Below are positions 35,957 to 46,209 of a DNA stretch of 64,000 nt, one piece after another; within the stretch, counting starts at the first letter, position 1, and each line of letters opens with the position of its first letter. Source of the DNA: Deinandra increscens subsp. villosa (Eukaryota > Streptophyta > Magnoliopsida > Asterales > Asteraceae); the NCBI GenBank assembly GCA_039602395.1, contig JBCNJP010000019.1, positions 9,805,542-9,869,541 on the forward strand, in the 5' to 3' direction. Both the position numbers and the translations under genes were made by a program. The notes under the pieces were generated by a model. It was given only the letters and a program-made list of their open reading frames with translations. It did no database searches and was not told where the DNA came from.

Positions 35957-37096
35957 AAGTGCAATTAAATAGAAGTAAAGGGGCTAATAGTGTAAAAAGT
36001 GAAATCTGGCCGGACAGGGTTGGCTCGCGTATCGCGCAGCCCAAACTCACTCTCGGCGCGATACGCGAAGGCAGCAGGATCAACAGAAAACTTGCAGGTC
36101 GCAAGTTTAGCCACGTTTCGGACTTGTTCTTCACGATTAAGCTATATACGCGTCAAATTCGACCAAATAGTCACCCCCACACGTGTTAGGGGACCTAAAA
36201 CGCAACTTATGGGTATACATAGCGCTCGATATCAGCCTTAGATCCTCACCAATTCATGAAAATTCCTCCTAAAAACCCTATTTCTGGCCGGATCTTCGTC
36301 GGAGCAACTCTCACAAATGGCGAAGAATTAAGAGTTGAAATTCTGCAGTCACCCTTTATTAGGCTAAATCGGGAATCATAGCGGGAGTTATGTCCAAGTA
36401 ACCAGTTAAAGAGATAAGGTGAGTTCTATGGGCCCACTCTTAAATGTTTTAAATGTTTTCGGACTAATATACATACAAATGTTATAAAATGCATTTAAAT
36501 CATTTATAACTGAAATAGTGTAAAAAGTGCAATTAAATAGATGTAAAGGGGCTAATAGTGTAAAAAGTGAAATCTGGCCGGACAGGGTTGGCTCGCGTAT
36601 CGCGCAGTCCAAACTCCCTCTCGGCGCGATACGCGAAGGCAGCATGATCAGCAGAAAACTTGCAGGTCGCAAGTTTGGCCACGTTTCGGACTTGTTCTTC
36701 ACGATTAAGCTATATACGCGTCAAATTCGACCAAATAGTCACCCCCACACGTGTTAGGGGACCTAAACGCAGCTTATGGATATACATAGAGGTCAATATC
36801 ACCCTTAGATCCTCACAAATTCATGAAAATTCCTTCTAAAAACCCTATTTCTGGCCGGATCTTCGTCGGAGCAACTCTCACAAATGGCGAAGAATTAAGA
36901 GTTGAAATTCTGCAATCACCCTTTATTAGGCTAAATCGGGAATCATAGCGGGAGTTCTGTCCAAGTAACCAGTTAAAGATATAAGGTGAGTTCTATGAGC
37001 CCACTCTTGAATGTTTTCAATGTTTTAAATGTTTTCGGGCTAATATACATACAAATGTTATAAAATGCATTTAAATCATTTATAATTGAAATATTG
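35957..37096 (+). repeat. Tandem duplication of ~570 bases inside the LTR
   Basis: GTGCAATTAAATAGAAGTAA at 35959 recurs at 36527, and the TATAACTGAAATA phrase at 36505 recurs at 37081 (offsets 568 and 576, so small indels). The unit carries GGCTCGCGTATCGCGCAG and GGCGCGATACGCGAAGGC, which are partly complementary and could pair. The copies differ by scattered substitutions. Confidence 0.9.
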
Positions 37097-37175
37097 CTTA
37101 TCTGAACTGTTAGAGTGTTATACTATTATATTGTCTTTAAGTGAATATATATTAACTGTTAAGGTGTTAACTGTT

Positions 37176-37178
37176 AAA

Positions 37179-37224
<46 letters not shown>
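37176..37224. repeat. (TA)n microsatellite
   Basis: An uninterrupted run of TA dinucleotides. Likely variable in length. Confidence 0.9.
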
Positions 37225-37225
<1 letters not shown>

Positions 37226-37491
37226 GTGAATTGTTATAGAAATGCATAAAAATGCATATACGTGAAATATCTTGAATTGATAAACTGTTAGAAAGCTTTT
37301 GGGATTATATATATATATGATATGTTATGAAAATGATGTTAAATCATTTATACGTGTTATGACGTAATTATAATGACTGTGATATGATTGCTTTGAACTT
37401 AAATAGTCAAATGATAAGGGTTTGCTAATAAACGCACAACTGAGTATGTATGATTATATGAGAACATGTGATACATTTGTTATATTATTAT

Positions 37492-37597
37492 GTGGTGGAT
37501 ACGCCGCTGGTACATCCTGTATACAAGCATGGTAGTATAGTTACCCGGTATATCGAAGTGTGGAGGATACGTCGCTGGTACATCCTTTATACATACA
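37492..37597 (+). repeat. Dispersed direct motif GTGGAGGATACGCCGCTGG, two copies
   Basis: Copies from 37492 (GTGGTGGATACGCC) and 37560 (GTGGAGGATACGTC), each followed by GCTGGTACATCC and TATAC. A third copy is at 31543. They lie in retroelement DNA and may be a conserved functional piece of that family. Confidence 0.75.
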
Positions 37598-37727
37598 CCT
37601 AGGTAAATTGGGGGATGTTCATTTGTTACAGTATATGAGTACATTATTATGTTTATTAGCACACCTAAGTCATTTGGATATTTAACTAGGGGCGGGTAGT
37701 AGTACTAGGGGAGTTGGAATTATTGTA

Positions 37728-37945
37728 GAAAGGTAGATCTCTGCGTATAGCGGATGGAAGGTAGATCTCTGTTTATAGCGGATGGAAGATAGGTCTCTGC
37801 CGATATAATGGCGGATGGAAGTTAATCATGAAAGTATAGATCTCTGCTTATAGCGGATGGAATATAGGTCTCTGCCAATATAACGACGGATGGAAGTTAG
37901 TAGGGAGAGTATAGCTTAGTCTCTGCTTAAATAATAGCAGATGGA
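37728..37945 (+). repeat. Minisatellite, GATCTCTGCNNATAGCGGATGGAA type
   Basis: Six or seven imperfect copies of a motif containing TCTCTGC, then TATA or ATAA, then GCGGATGGAA, spaced about 28 to 50 bases apart. Some contain CCGATATAATGGCGG variants. It is part of the LTR and untranslated. Confidence 0.8.
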
Positions 37946-38069
37946 AGTAAAGATATAGACCGAGAAACAATCGAAAGGTTAGTATAGTGGGGTAGATACC
38001 TCCTATTAAAGAATGTGCCTAGTATTAAATGACTATTATGGCTTGTACAATCATGTTATGTATTATACT

Positions 38070-38617
38070 CAGGGGCGGAACTAGAAATTTTATTGAGAAG
38101 GTCCACAACTTTTTTTACGGAATCACTATTTACCTAACATTGACAACGATATAATAGTAAAATGGCTAAAATAAAGAAAAAAGAAAAAGTAATGCGTGAA
38201 AAAAAAAATGACAAAATGTTTAAAAAAACTATATTTTTATATATTGTACTAATTTATTATAAAAATGGTCTAAGATGAATGTATTTGAAAAGAATGGACT
38301 ATAATGAAAGTAATTAAAAAAGATGGGAAACTTGAAATACACCCATTTACTATCTTTAATATATAGCACTAAATTAACAAAAAAATTGGGGGAAATGTTA
38401 AGCACTAGATTTGAACTTGCATCACTTCAAATTCCAACAAAGGTCCTTACCACTTGGCTAGTTAATCACTTTGTTTCATATTCACAAACTAAGTATTTAT
38501 TAACTTTTCATCACTAAAAAAAATTATCAAAAAAAACCGTTCACATTATTTCCACTTTGCGTACGAGGTTGAGGGGGTCCACGGGGACCCCCTGGGCCCT
38601 TAACAAGTCCGCCCCTG
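38070..38617. mobile_element. hAT-type MITE (CAGGGGCGGA termini)
   Basis: Ends are CAGGGGCGGAACTAG and (right, inverted) CAGGGGCGGACTTG. The 8-bp target duplication ATTATACT is perfect (38062-38069 and 38618-38625), as expected for the hAT superfamily. There is no transposase; the frame at 38323-38517 is not a gene. It is nested in the gypsy-type LTR and so is younger than it. Confidence 0.9.
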
Positions 38618-39059
38618 ATTATACTTAATAAATGTTTGTCAAAAGGATCTTGCAGGTCCAAAGGTTGTAAACCTCGCGTTGAGGTAAAGTTTTTAAAATA
38701 TAGAACTCACCAGCATAAGCCGACCTTTTTCCAAAAAAATATGTATGTATGTCAGGTCAGGGTGAGGCGTCGCCTAGTTATGAGAAGACCCTGGTGATAA
38801 GGGATTAGACGGACAAGCTATCGGGCGGAAGGAGAGTTTTTGACAAGCTAGCATAGATATAACAATAAAACGTAGCTATAGTTAGTATCTCCTTATGTAA
38901 ATTATCTCCTAGTTTGTATTATTTGGCAAATAAATAAAAGTTCGAAATTTCCGCTGCTTAGTTATCTCTGTTATTACCTTGTGTTCATGAGTAAATTCAA
39001 CACGTGGCCCCTTCTAGAGCCAAGTTTGGGAGTGAGCGTCACATGAATGGTCAAAGAAC

Positions 39060-39590
39060 TGACCGTTAGCCACATAAAAAAAAAATTCTCTATTTAAACC
39101 ACTCTTTTTTTTCCATTTATTCCACACATATACATTTTTTCTACAACAAAATCTCTCAAATCTCCACACTAAAAAACTATTGATTTCCTCTCATCCAATG
39201 ATTCTTCCGACTCGTCTTCCGACGAAGCCGCCGATATTATTTTCCAATGATGGTGCATTATCAGCAACGTCGGCTGAATAGACGAGCACAACAAACGCTT
39301 ACCCGAAAAGCTCGTCTAAATCGAAACCGTGAAATGGGGGCAGACGAGTTTTTTTAGAGATTATTTCAACGATCCATGCGTCTACCCGGCAGAAGCGTTC
39401 GAACAACGTTTTCGAATGCGACGTTCATTATTTTTAAGAATTGTGAACGATTTAGAACGAGAGAATCTATGGTTCCCGCAAAGAAGCGACGCGAGATGAA
39501 AGATTGGTTTGACTGCATTGCAAATGAGGAAGTATTTTTTATTTTATTTTATTTGGAACTTTTCCTCTACGTTTTTAAAGAGCATTTATA
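39060..39590 (+). pseudogene. PIF/Harbinger transposase fragment, broken
   Basis: Translated pieces from about 39195 on read SSDSSSDEAAD (N-terminal serine/acid style), then FNDPCVYPAEAFEQRFRMRRSLFLRIVNDLE. This matches HPRFNEGIFKERFRMSKRLF in the better-kept copy at 46509, the N-terminal part of plant Harbinger/ALP1-like nucleases. Frames shift several times and stops interrupt it, so it is dead. Similarity stops near GAGGAAGTATTTT, which corresponds to a likely first-intron donor. Element ends were not found. Confidence 0.65.
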
Positions 39591-39593
39591 AAA

Positions 39594-39825
39594 GGGAAAA
39601 TTTCACAGAAAGATAATCAAGTTTCAAAAGTGTTTCAATTACGTCACTTAGCCTTAAATAAAAGGGAAAAAAGAAATAAAATGAAATAAAAATTAACTGG
39701 ATGAAAAAACCCTTAGACTTCGATGAAATATGAATGTCAAGTGACCTAATTAAAATATTTTTGAAACTTGAGTGACTTAATTGGAACATTTTTGAAACTT
39801 GGTTACTTTTCTACAAAGTTACCCC
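39594..39825. mobile_element. Small TIR element (MITE)
   Basis: The arms GTTTCAAAAGTGTTTCAATTA and, inverted, GTTTCAAAAATGTTCCAATTA belong to inverted repeats of about 60 bases. Flanks TTTATAAAA and ATTATAAAA match at 8 of 9 positions. It is probably a MULE-type MITE inserted next to the Harbinger fragment. No ORF of note. Confidence 0.72.
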
Positions 39826-39834
39826 ATTATAAAA

Positions 39835-40468
39835 TAAAAACTCCCCAATTTGGAGTTTGTTTGATGGTGAATTTAAGCACTAATTGTCTAGTTATGAATC
39901 AGATATAGAACCAATAGGTGACGTTTGGTTACAAACCAAAGATAAATATTACCAATCGGGTTTAGACTTCTGGATATAATTTGGGGGAGTTTGTCAATAT
40001 ATTGAGTTCAAACCAAGACAATGATATAATTGACTAATTGATATATTTAATTTGTGAAGTAGTTTAGGGGTAGGAGTATTGTTAGAAAAATATGCGAGAA
40101 TTTGATTTCCAAATCATACTATCGACTCACGCTAAACTTCATTGGACTAGAGATCAAATCTGCAAAACCAAGTCATTATCCACATAAATCATAATAGGAA
40201 GGGACCTCCCTATAACCAACCTTCAATGTGCGAATATCATCATCATATACCTCCCAACCAAAAAAAATCTTTAATTAAACTTATTTATCTATCACTCGAT
40301 TTTTGTCAAAGTGATTGCTACGTACTTATTTCTATTTATCTTTCTATGTAAATTTTAATAAAAACTAAATTCTACGTAATAATATACAAGTCATTAAAGT
40401 ATAAATCGTTACGAGATGTTTATTTTTTTCAATGTAAATTTTCTTCACCGCTTTATTTTTTATACAAA
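39835..40468. other. Non-coding DNA
   Basis: AT-rich with no recognised gene or repeat boundary. Confidence 0.5.
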
Positions 40469-40500
40469 ACTAGATTTGCCACCCGCTCGTTGTCGCGGGG
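40469..40500 (-). mobile_element. Helitron-like 3' terminus, minus strand
   Basis: Read on the minus strand, CCCGC GACAACGA GCGGG (positions 40499-40482) forms a hairpin. It is followed about nine bases later by CTAG and T, the standard Helitron 3' end. The 5' end was not found; the element would extend to the right. Confidence 0.6.
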
Positions 40501-40935
40501 ATAACGTTGGCACACAAAACCGTCGTATCATATAACGATACATAAAGAAAACATAAATACAAAACAGGTAACAAACAAATATTCAAACTAAAAACTATGT
40601 TACACTATTGTATCTCAGAAAATTTATGTGTATCTATTACACCACACACAAAAAAAAGACACCAACTATGCAAAGCTCAAACGACTCATTCGCAAATACA
40701 AAAGAATACGTTATAACATTAAAATTAGAAACCGAATGTTTAAAGTGTTGAGTCTATGACTAAAAGTTATTTACTATACCTAATGTAAAATTTTAAATAA
40801 TTTCCAATGGCAAAATCATAAATTAACTAAAACTTAAGTTATGTTACATCAAAAAACTTATATGATAAAGTCGTGTTTGGATATAAAAAACAAAAAAAAA
40901 AAATCAAAAAATTAGTAATTTAGAAGAATAAGCCC

Positions 40936-40973
40936 ATTTGGGTGGGGGTGGGGGGGTGGGGGGGGGGGGGGTG
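40936..40973 (+). repeat. G-rich homopolymer-like tract
   Basis: GGGTGGGGGTGGGGGGGTG followed by a run of G to about 40970. On the plus strand it could fold as a G-quadruplex. It is a place where sequencing errors are likely. Confidence 0.8.
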
Positions 40974-41332
40974 TTAACTGAAATTACAAAATCGTAAATA
41001 ACTAAAATTTTGTCGAATGAAATTGTAAATAAGTTTTAATGGTAAAATTGTGAATAACCCAAACTTTCTTTATTAATAAAATTTTTTTTTTTCTACCCCG
41101 TAAAAAAATCTATTTTTTGCTAGTATCCCTGCTTCTATTTATTATTAAATGTAAATTTTTATCAAAACTGAGTTGAACATAATAACGACAAGCCATCAAA
41201 GCACAAGTCGTTATGAAATATTTATTTTTAAATTCATGAAAGCACAAATCATTAGGGAATGTTTATTTTTATCAACTTAAATTTTCTTCACAACTTTATC
41301 TTTTATATAAAATTTTAGATAGATATTATTAA

Positions 41333-41744
41333 GAGTAAACTTCGTTTTTAGTCCCCAACGTTTGCACATTTTAACAATTTTAGTCCCAGCTTTTTAATAA
41401 TTCCGAATTAGTGTCTCAGATTTCATTTTTTTTTCAATTTTGGTCTCAACGTTAACAGTTGTTTAAAGAGTCGTTAGACTGTACTCGTGTGGTCCCCACA
41501 TGATGTGTACTTTTGTCATTTCCATTTGTTTTAACTCATACTTTAAAACAAACGGAAATGACAAAAGTACACCTTATGTGGGGATGACACGAGGGCAGTC
41601 TAACGGCTCTTTAATGTCAACATTGTGAGACCAAAATTGAAAAAAAAAATGAAATCTGAGACACTAAATCGGGATTTTTAAAAAGTTGGGACTAAAATTG
41701 TTAAAATGTGTAAACGTTGGGGACTAAAAACGAAGTTTACTTTC
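41333..41744. mobile_element. MULE MITE, GAGTAAACTTC family, next to the LOG promoter
   Basis: Left GAGTAAACTTCGTTTTTAG, right end inverted with TAAAAACGAAGTTTAC. The long inverted repeats span nearly the whole element (about 190 bases per arm). Flanked by a perfect 9-bp duplication TATTATTAA (41324-41332 and 41745-41753). It is of the same family as 22773-23623. It ends 143 bases before the TATA box of LOG, so it could influence that promoter. Confidence 0.88.
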
Positions 41745-41827
41745 TATTATTAATGGCACCATCCCACCACACGAGTTTACGTCTCCAAATCACATATGAA
41801 TTTCAAATTGATCGTATAGTATCCCCA

Positions 41828-41833
41828 CACGTG
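41828..41833 (+). promoter_or_regulatory. G-box (CACGTG), distal
   Basis: Perfect CACGTG in the context CCACACGTGCC, 60 bases upstream of the LOG TATA box. G-boxes bind bHLH and bZIP factors (light, ABA and hormone signalling). Confidence 0.5.
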
Positions 41834-41869
41834 CCAGCCTTGGTATGGATTATGGAACAAGAGGTGACT

Positions 41870-41875
41870 CACGTG
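41870..41875 (+). promoter_or_regulatory. G-box (CACGTG), proximal
   Basis: A second CACGTG, in GACTCACGTGCC, 18 bases upstream of the TATA box. Two such sites this close to a TATA box suggest real regulation rather than chance. Confidence 0.5.
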
Positions 41876-41887
41876 CCAAAAACCCTC

Positions 41888-41895
41888 TATAAATA
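41888..41895 (+). promoter_or_regulatory. TATA box of LOG
   Basis: CTCTATAAATACAAG fits the plant TATA context. It lies 290 bases upstream of the ATG, giving a 5' untranslated leader of about 255-260 bases. Confidence 0.65.
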
Positions 41896-42177
41896 CAAGA
41901 ACGGTTAATGAATGGTCAAGCCAAAAAGGGCCAGAGAATAGACAACCTCCCCACCCCACTTCACCCCTCGAAAATATGTTTATGATTTTTTACTAATCCC
42001 GCAGACTAGTGCCCTCTTCTGTCTTCTGTCGCACGCAATTCCGGGCATAGTGTGTGTTTTAGCGTGTAACTGTGTGTTTCTTGAAAGGTTAAAGCAGAGT
42101 AGATTCTTCTTTCCAAGGAGATTATTTTCTAGAATCCTATTTCTTAAAAAGGAAAAGTAGACAGAGACAGGAGTGAA

Positions 42178-45100
42178 ATGGAGAGAGATGGTGGTGATAA
42201 GGTTGTAGTATCAAAGTTCAAAAGGATTTGTGTTTTCTGTGGGAGTAGTCAAGGGAAGAAGAGCAGTTATCAAGATGCTGCTATTGAGCTTGGCAAAGAA
42301 TTGGTATTTTTCCTTCTTTTTTTGGGGGATTTTCATTCTCTTTTTCTTTCTGTTTTTAAGGGTTTTTTGAAAAATCCACTTTTTGTTTGAGGTGTTGTGT
42401 GAGATTTTGTTTCAAATCAAGAACTAAAGTCTTCTCCTTTTTCTTTCAAGATTTTGGTTTCATCATTGGGCAAAAAGCTCAAATCTATGGGGTTTTGGGT
42501 CTGTTTCATATCAACAATAAGAATGTGTTCTTTCCAAGATTATGGTTTCATAAATGAGCATAAAGATTATTATGATGTTATTTGTAGGTTTCAAGAAACA
42601 TCGATCTGGTTTATGGAGGGGGTAGCATTGGACTAATGGGATTGGTCTCACAAGCTGTTCATGAGGGTGGTCGCCATGTTATTGGGTAAGTTTTAATTAT
42701 TTACTATTATTATGGCATAAAAGAGGTAAAATGTTTTAATTAGGATTAATAGTGGGATGATTAAGGAACAGAATCAGTGTGTTTGTTGTTAGGGGTTTTC
42801 TTTGATTAAAACTAACTTTTTGTCATGTTATTGTCTCTCTTCTTCTGCAGGGTTATTCCCAAGACCCTCATGCCTCGAGAGGTAGGAAATTTGAAAGAAA
42901 AATAAATGACATCTTTTTATTTCCTGGCAGTGTGTATCAAGATAATTACTTTTTTATAAAAGAAAATTTTAGAAAGTAAAGAAGCTTACATGATATTTTA
43001 GTGTTAATTAGTGTTAATGATATCTTAGTGAAGTAAATATTCTTTATCAAGAGTATAAACTGTGGTAGTTGGTTGGATACTATATGGTTTTTGCTTTCAA
43101 ATGATATCTGTGTTTTTTTCCTTTTGTGGTGTCAAATTATTCTGAGATTTTCAGCCTCTTGTACCTTTCTTCCTTGTCATTTTCTGAATATGCATATACA
43201 TAGTTATACATATCAGGATGTATATGTATGAGTATTTGTACTGAAAACACTCCAAAATGCTGACTCTGTAAAAGATTATTGGAAGTCCACCATTCCTGCA
43301 AGCCTCATCATTGCTTTACTGCCCAATACTCCATCATAAAAGACCTCTCTTTCTCTCTCAAGAATTGCACAGTTCACTTGTATTAGGTGTAAATAGTAGG
43401 TTCCTCTTCATTAGGCTATGTGTAATGGTGAAAGGTTTTCAAGCCCCTTCATGTGGGCATTTCATGACATGTGGCGTCCTATGTGGCAAGGGGCTTGAAA
43501 ATAAAAGAAGTGTAATGGGATAAAGCCCCTTTCAAGCCCCACCATCATTACCCAACCCACACAACCTCCCCCCCTTGCAGCGTGAAACTTCCAGCGCCTC
43601 CCCCCCTTTTTTCCATTTTCACGCCCCACCGTAGTGGGTGGGGGCGCTAAAGGGGCGCTATCGGGGCGCGAAAAAGGGTTTCAAGCCCCTTTCAAAGCCC
43701 CATTACGGATAGCCTTAGAAAAATGTTTCAAGAGTTGTGTAGATTTAAAAGTGTATATGTTTGACGTTTAAAAAGGTTAAATAAATAATAGACCTCTCTC
43801 TTTCTCTCTCCCACTCTGCAGGTGGTTTGTTTTGAATGCAATTTAATAATAAAAAAATTCATCTATTTTTTTGGTTGGTTTGCAGTTAACAGGTGAAACT
43901 GTAGGAGAAGTGAAAGCAGTGGCAGATATGCACCAAAGGAAAGCAGAAATGGCAAAGCATTCTGATGCTTTTATTGCTTTACCAGGTTAGTATAACCCCT
44001 GCTACATGTTTCATATTCTTTCACTAAAACCTCATAGGCATTTGACCATTTGACTAAAAAGTGTGGCAGTTGCTTTTATTTGTTTTATTCTTTCATTCAA
44101 ATGTATCCCTAATGAGTTTTATTTGTAGTTTGGATGATATGTTGCTAAGGTTAATTACTTGACTCTTTACTTTTAGTCTTTTATGGATTTATTTTATATG
44201 ATGTGAGGAAAAGGGATTCCTTTAGGTGTGGATAGAGGACCCACACAATTATAAAAAATAAAAGGGATGCACAACATGAAATTGTAGTAAAAAATGAGAT
44301 AAAATGAAAGTGGTCTTGTTGCCCTTTTTCTGACTCCATAAGCATTTATTGGACTATAAAATACCAACTAATAGAAACAGAATAACTGTACACTTTGTCA
44401 AATAACTAATTTGATTATTTCTAAACTTTTTGAAATACCCTTGGGTGTGTGTTTGTCTGTTTTACTATATATATTATAGAACAAAGAATCTGTGCAAACT
44501 TATATAAAGACAATCTCACAAAGATTTAAGCATATAATAAGTTAATTTAAAACTGCTGCAATATTAATGGATCAGAAAGTATTGGCTTTGACTTTTATAT
44601 TGCTAGAAAGTAGAATATATGGCAAGTTGCTTCTTTTATGATTCCAATCCTCTTACTAGAGTTTTCTTTTTAAGAACAAATTTATACTACCTCTAAATCA
44701 CACCATAAAGGCATAAACTACCCCTCCCCGGATTTGAACCTGGGTCTACTCCAAAGAGACATTGGCCTCTTACCAGAGTTGAATATCAATAATGGTGATT
44801 CAGGGTTATAAATAAGAGAGAAAAATAAGTTCTTGATTTTTTGCAGAAGCTGCATGTGTGTTCTTTTTTTAACGACAAATTTTTCATCCTCCTATTTTAC
44901 TTCGTATATAAATTATATTATGTGTGGGTTTGAACCCAGAACCTCAGACTCTAAAGAATAAATGAAAGTTTACCATAATACACCAAATTTTGGAAGTAAA
45001 AATATCCATTATTTCTGTTAGTTTTTTTTTTTTGTTCTGTTGTGATCTTGTCAAGAAATTGTACATGGCTGTGCTATGAAAGCGATTGTCATCTTGATGA

Positions 45101-45870
45101 TTAACTGTCACAAAATATTTTTTTGCTTAATCAACATCTATTATTTTCTGTGAGGGGACAATCACTGCTCTGATCCATTTAAGGCAATTGGCATGGCTTA
45201 CTAGACAGTTGACCAAATTTAGCATATTTCACTGCTTTCAAGAAATTCTGAAATTGAAACCTTCCATTTATGTCTATTCCTAACACTTGAACCAGAAGTG
45301 TTTTTCTAGTAATTGTTGATTAGAGAAAGGGAGATTTTTGTAAATTTAAGTTGGAAAAGAATTATATTTTGTAAAATAAAATGCAGGTGGCTATGGCACT
45401 CTTGAAGAGCTACTTGAAGTGATCACATGGGCTCAACTTGGCATTCATGATAAACCAGTAACTTCCATTTATTTATTAATCCATTGTCTTCTATTTTAAT
45501 GCAAATGAATTAGTAATTAACTAATGAAAATTTTAAATCTTGCAGGTTGGTTTGTTGAATGTGGATGGATACTACAACTCATTGCTCTCATTCATTGATA
45601 AAGCAGTTGAGGAAGGATTCATCAGCCCAAGTGCACGCCACATCATGGTGTTGGCACCAACTGCTAATGTTTTGGTTAGAAAGCTTGAGGTAATTGAGTC
45701 CCCAAAACCGTTGACTTTTTAAGTCAAACAAATTTGCAAGTCAACTGTTTGACCTTGTTTGATTTGACCAATAACAGGAGTATGTGCCTTGCCATGAAAG
45801 AGTTGCTTCAAAGTTGAGCTGGGAGATGGAGCAACAACTTGGGTACAATGACTATGATATTTCTAGGTGA
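42178..45870 (+). CDS. LOG: Cytokinin riboside 5'-monophosphate phosphoribohydrolase, LONELY GUY type
   Basis: Seven exons with GT-AG introns: 42178-42303, 42588-42685, 42851-42881, 43886-43985, 45387-45457, 45546-45689, 45778-45870. Phases fit throughout and give 220 aa, the usual LOG length. LOG hydrolyses cytokinin nucleoside monophosphates to the active base plus ribose 5-phosphate, in the cytosol and nucleus. Motifs: ICVFCGSSQG (residues about 17-26), LVYGGGSIGLMG (49-60), MHQRKAEM (100-107, catalytic Arg) and ALPGGYGTLEELLEV (116-130, the PGGxGTxxE signature). The ATG at 42178 is the first in the mature leader; the N-terminal MERDGGDKVVVSKF is typical. The C-terminus is SWEMEQQLGYNDYDISR. 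All key residues are present, so the enzyme should be active. The numbered paralogue cannot be told from sequence alone. Confidence 0.96.
43414..43714. mobile_element. PIF/Harbinger (Tourist-like) MITE in LOG intron 3
   Basis: Termini GGCTATGTGTAATGG and, inverted, GGCTATCCGTAATGG, flanked by the 3-bp duplication TTA (43411-43413 and 43715-43717), the Harbinger hallmark. The interior has inverted phrases such as CAAGCCCCTT and GGGGCGCTA and is GC-rich compared with the intron. It lies wholly in intron 3 and leaves splice sites intact. Confidence 0.9.
44685..44805 (-). mobile_element. Possible tRNA-derived SINE in LOG intron 4
   Basis: On the minus strand, TCTGGTAAGAGGCC (A-box-like) and GGTTCAAATCC (B box, near perfect) are about 25 bases apart. 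A further B-box-like GGGTTCAAACCC (minus strand) lies at about 44930-44945. No cloverleaf or target-site duplication was confirmed. Confidence 0.42.
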
Positions 45871-46206
45871 TCTATCAAATCATATGGGTCTTTTTTCTTT
45901 CTTTTTGTTTTTTGATGAAGGAATTTGTGGAAGTGGAAAAAGGTAGTAACTTTGAAAGGGGTTTTGCTATAATTAGAATCTTGGTGTGAAGGGGATTAGT
46001 CTTCTTTTTGTAAATTATTGAAGATGAAATGACTCAAAAAAATATGTGGGGAACTCTCACTTACCTCTTCTCCCTTCCTGTGCAACTTCAGTTCCTTTTG
46101 TAAAATAGAAGTATTAGATGGAAGGGGAAACTTGGAAATGAATTTTCCACATGCCAATCAATGGTATACTTTTTAGATACACATTGGAAGTTATAATTGG
46201 TATGAA
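45871..46206 (+). other. LOG 3' untranslated and downstream region
   Basis: No ORF. A T-rich segment (45890-45915) and a TTGTAAATTATTGAAG context near 46010 may serve for polyadenylation, but no single signal stands out. Confidence 0.4.
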
Positions 46207-46209
46207 TTA

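Larger units (their letters stand above)
35367..39000 (+). mobile_element. Gypsy-type 3' LTR, long and rearranged
   Basis: Starts TGTAACATCCC right after a polypurine tract. It contains a tandem duplication (35957-37096), a (TA)n run, a minisatellite and an inserted hAT MITE. It includes GAACTCACCAGCATAAGC (about 38702) and an AAATAAATAAAAG end-processing context at about 38928. The right end is not certain: it could be near 39001 (TTCAACA) or 39042 (GCGTCACA). No matching 5' LTR is identified in the window. Short frames at 35880-36757 derive from the duplication and are not genes. Confidence 0.6.

Noticed and set aside
35880..36757. Paired ORFs in the LTR (for example GRTGLARVSRS-type)
   Set aside because: They arise from the duplicated LTR segment, have no domain and fall in LTR sequence; duplication explains why they look conserved.
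37728..37945. CRISPR-like array of short repeats
   Set aside because: The repeats are degenerate, spacing is irregular, the genome is a plant's, and the unit is a minisatellite in an LTR.
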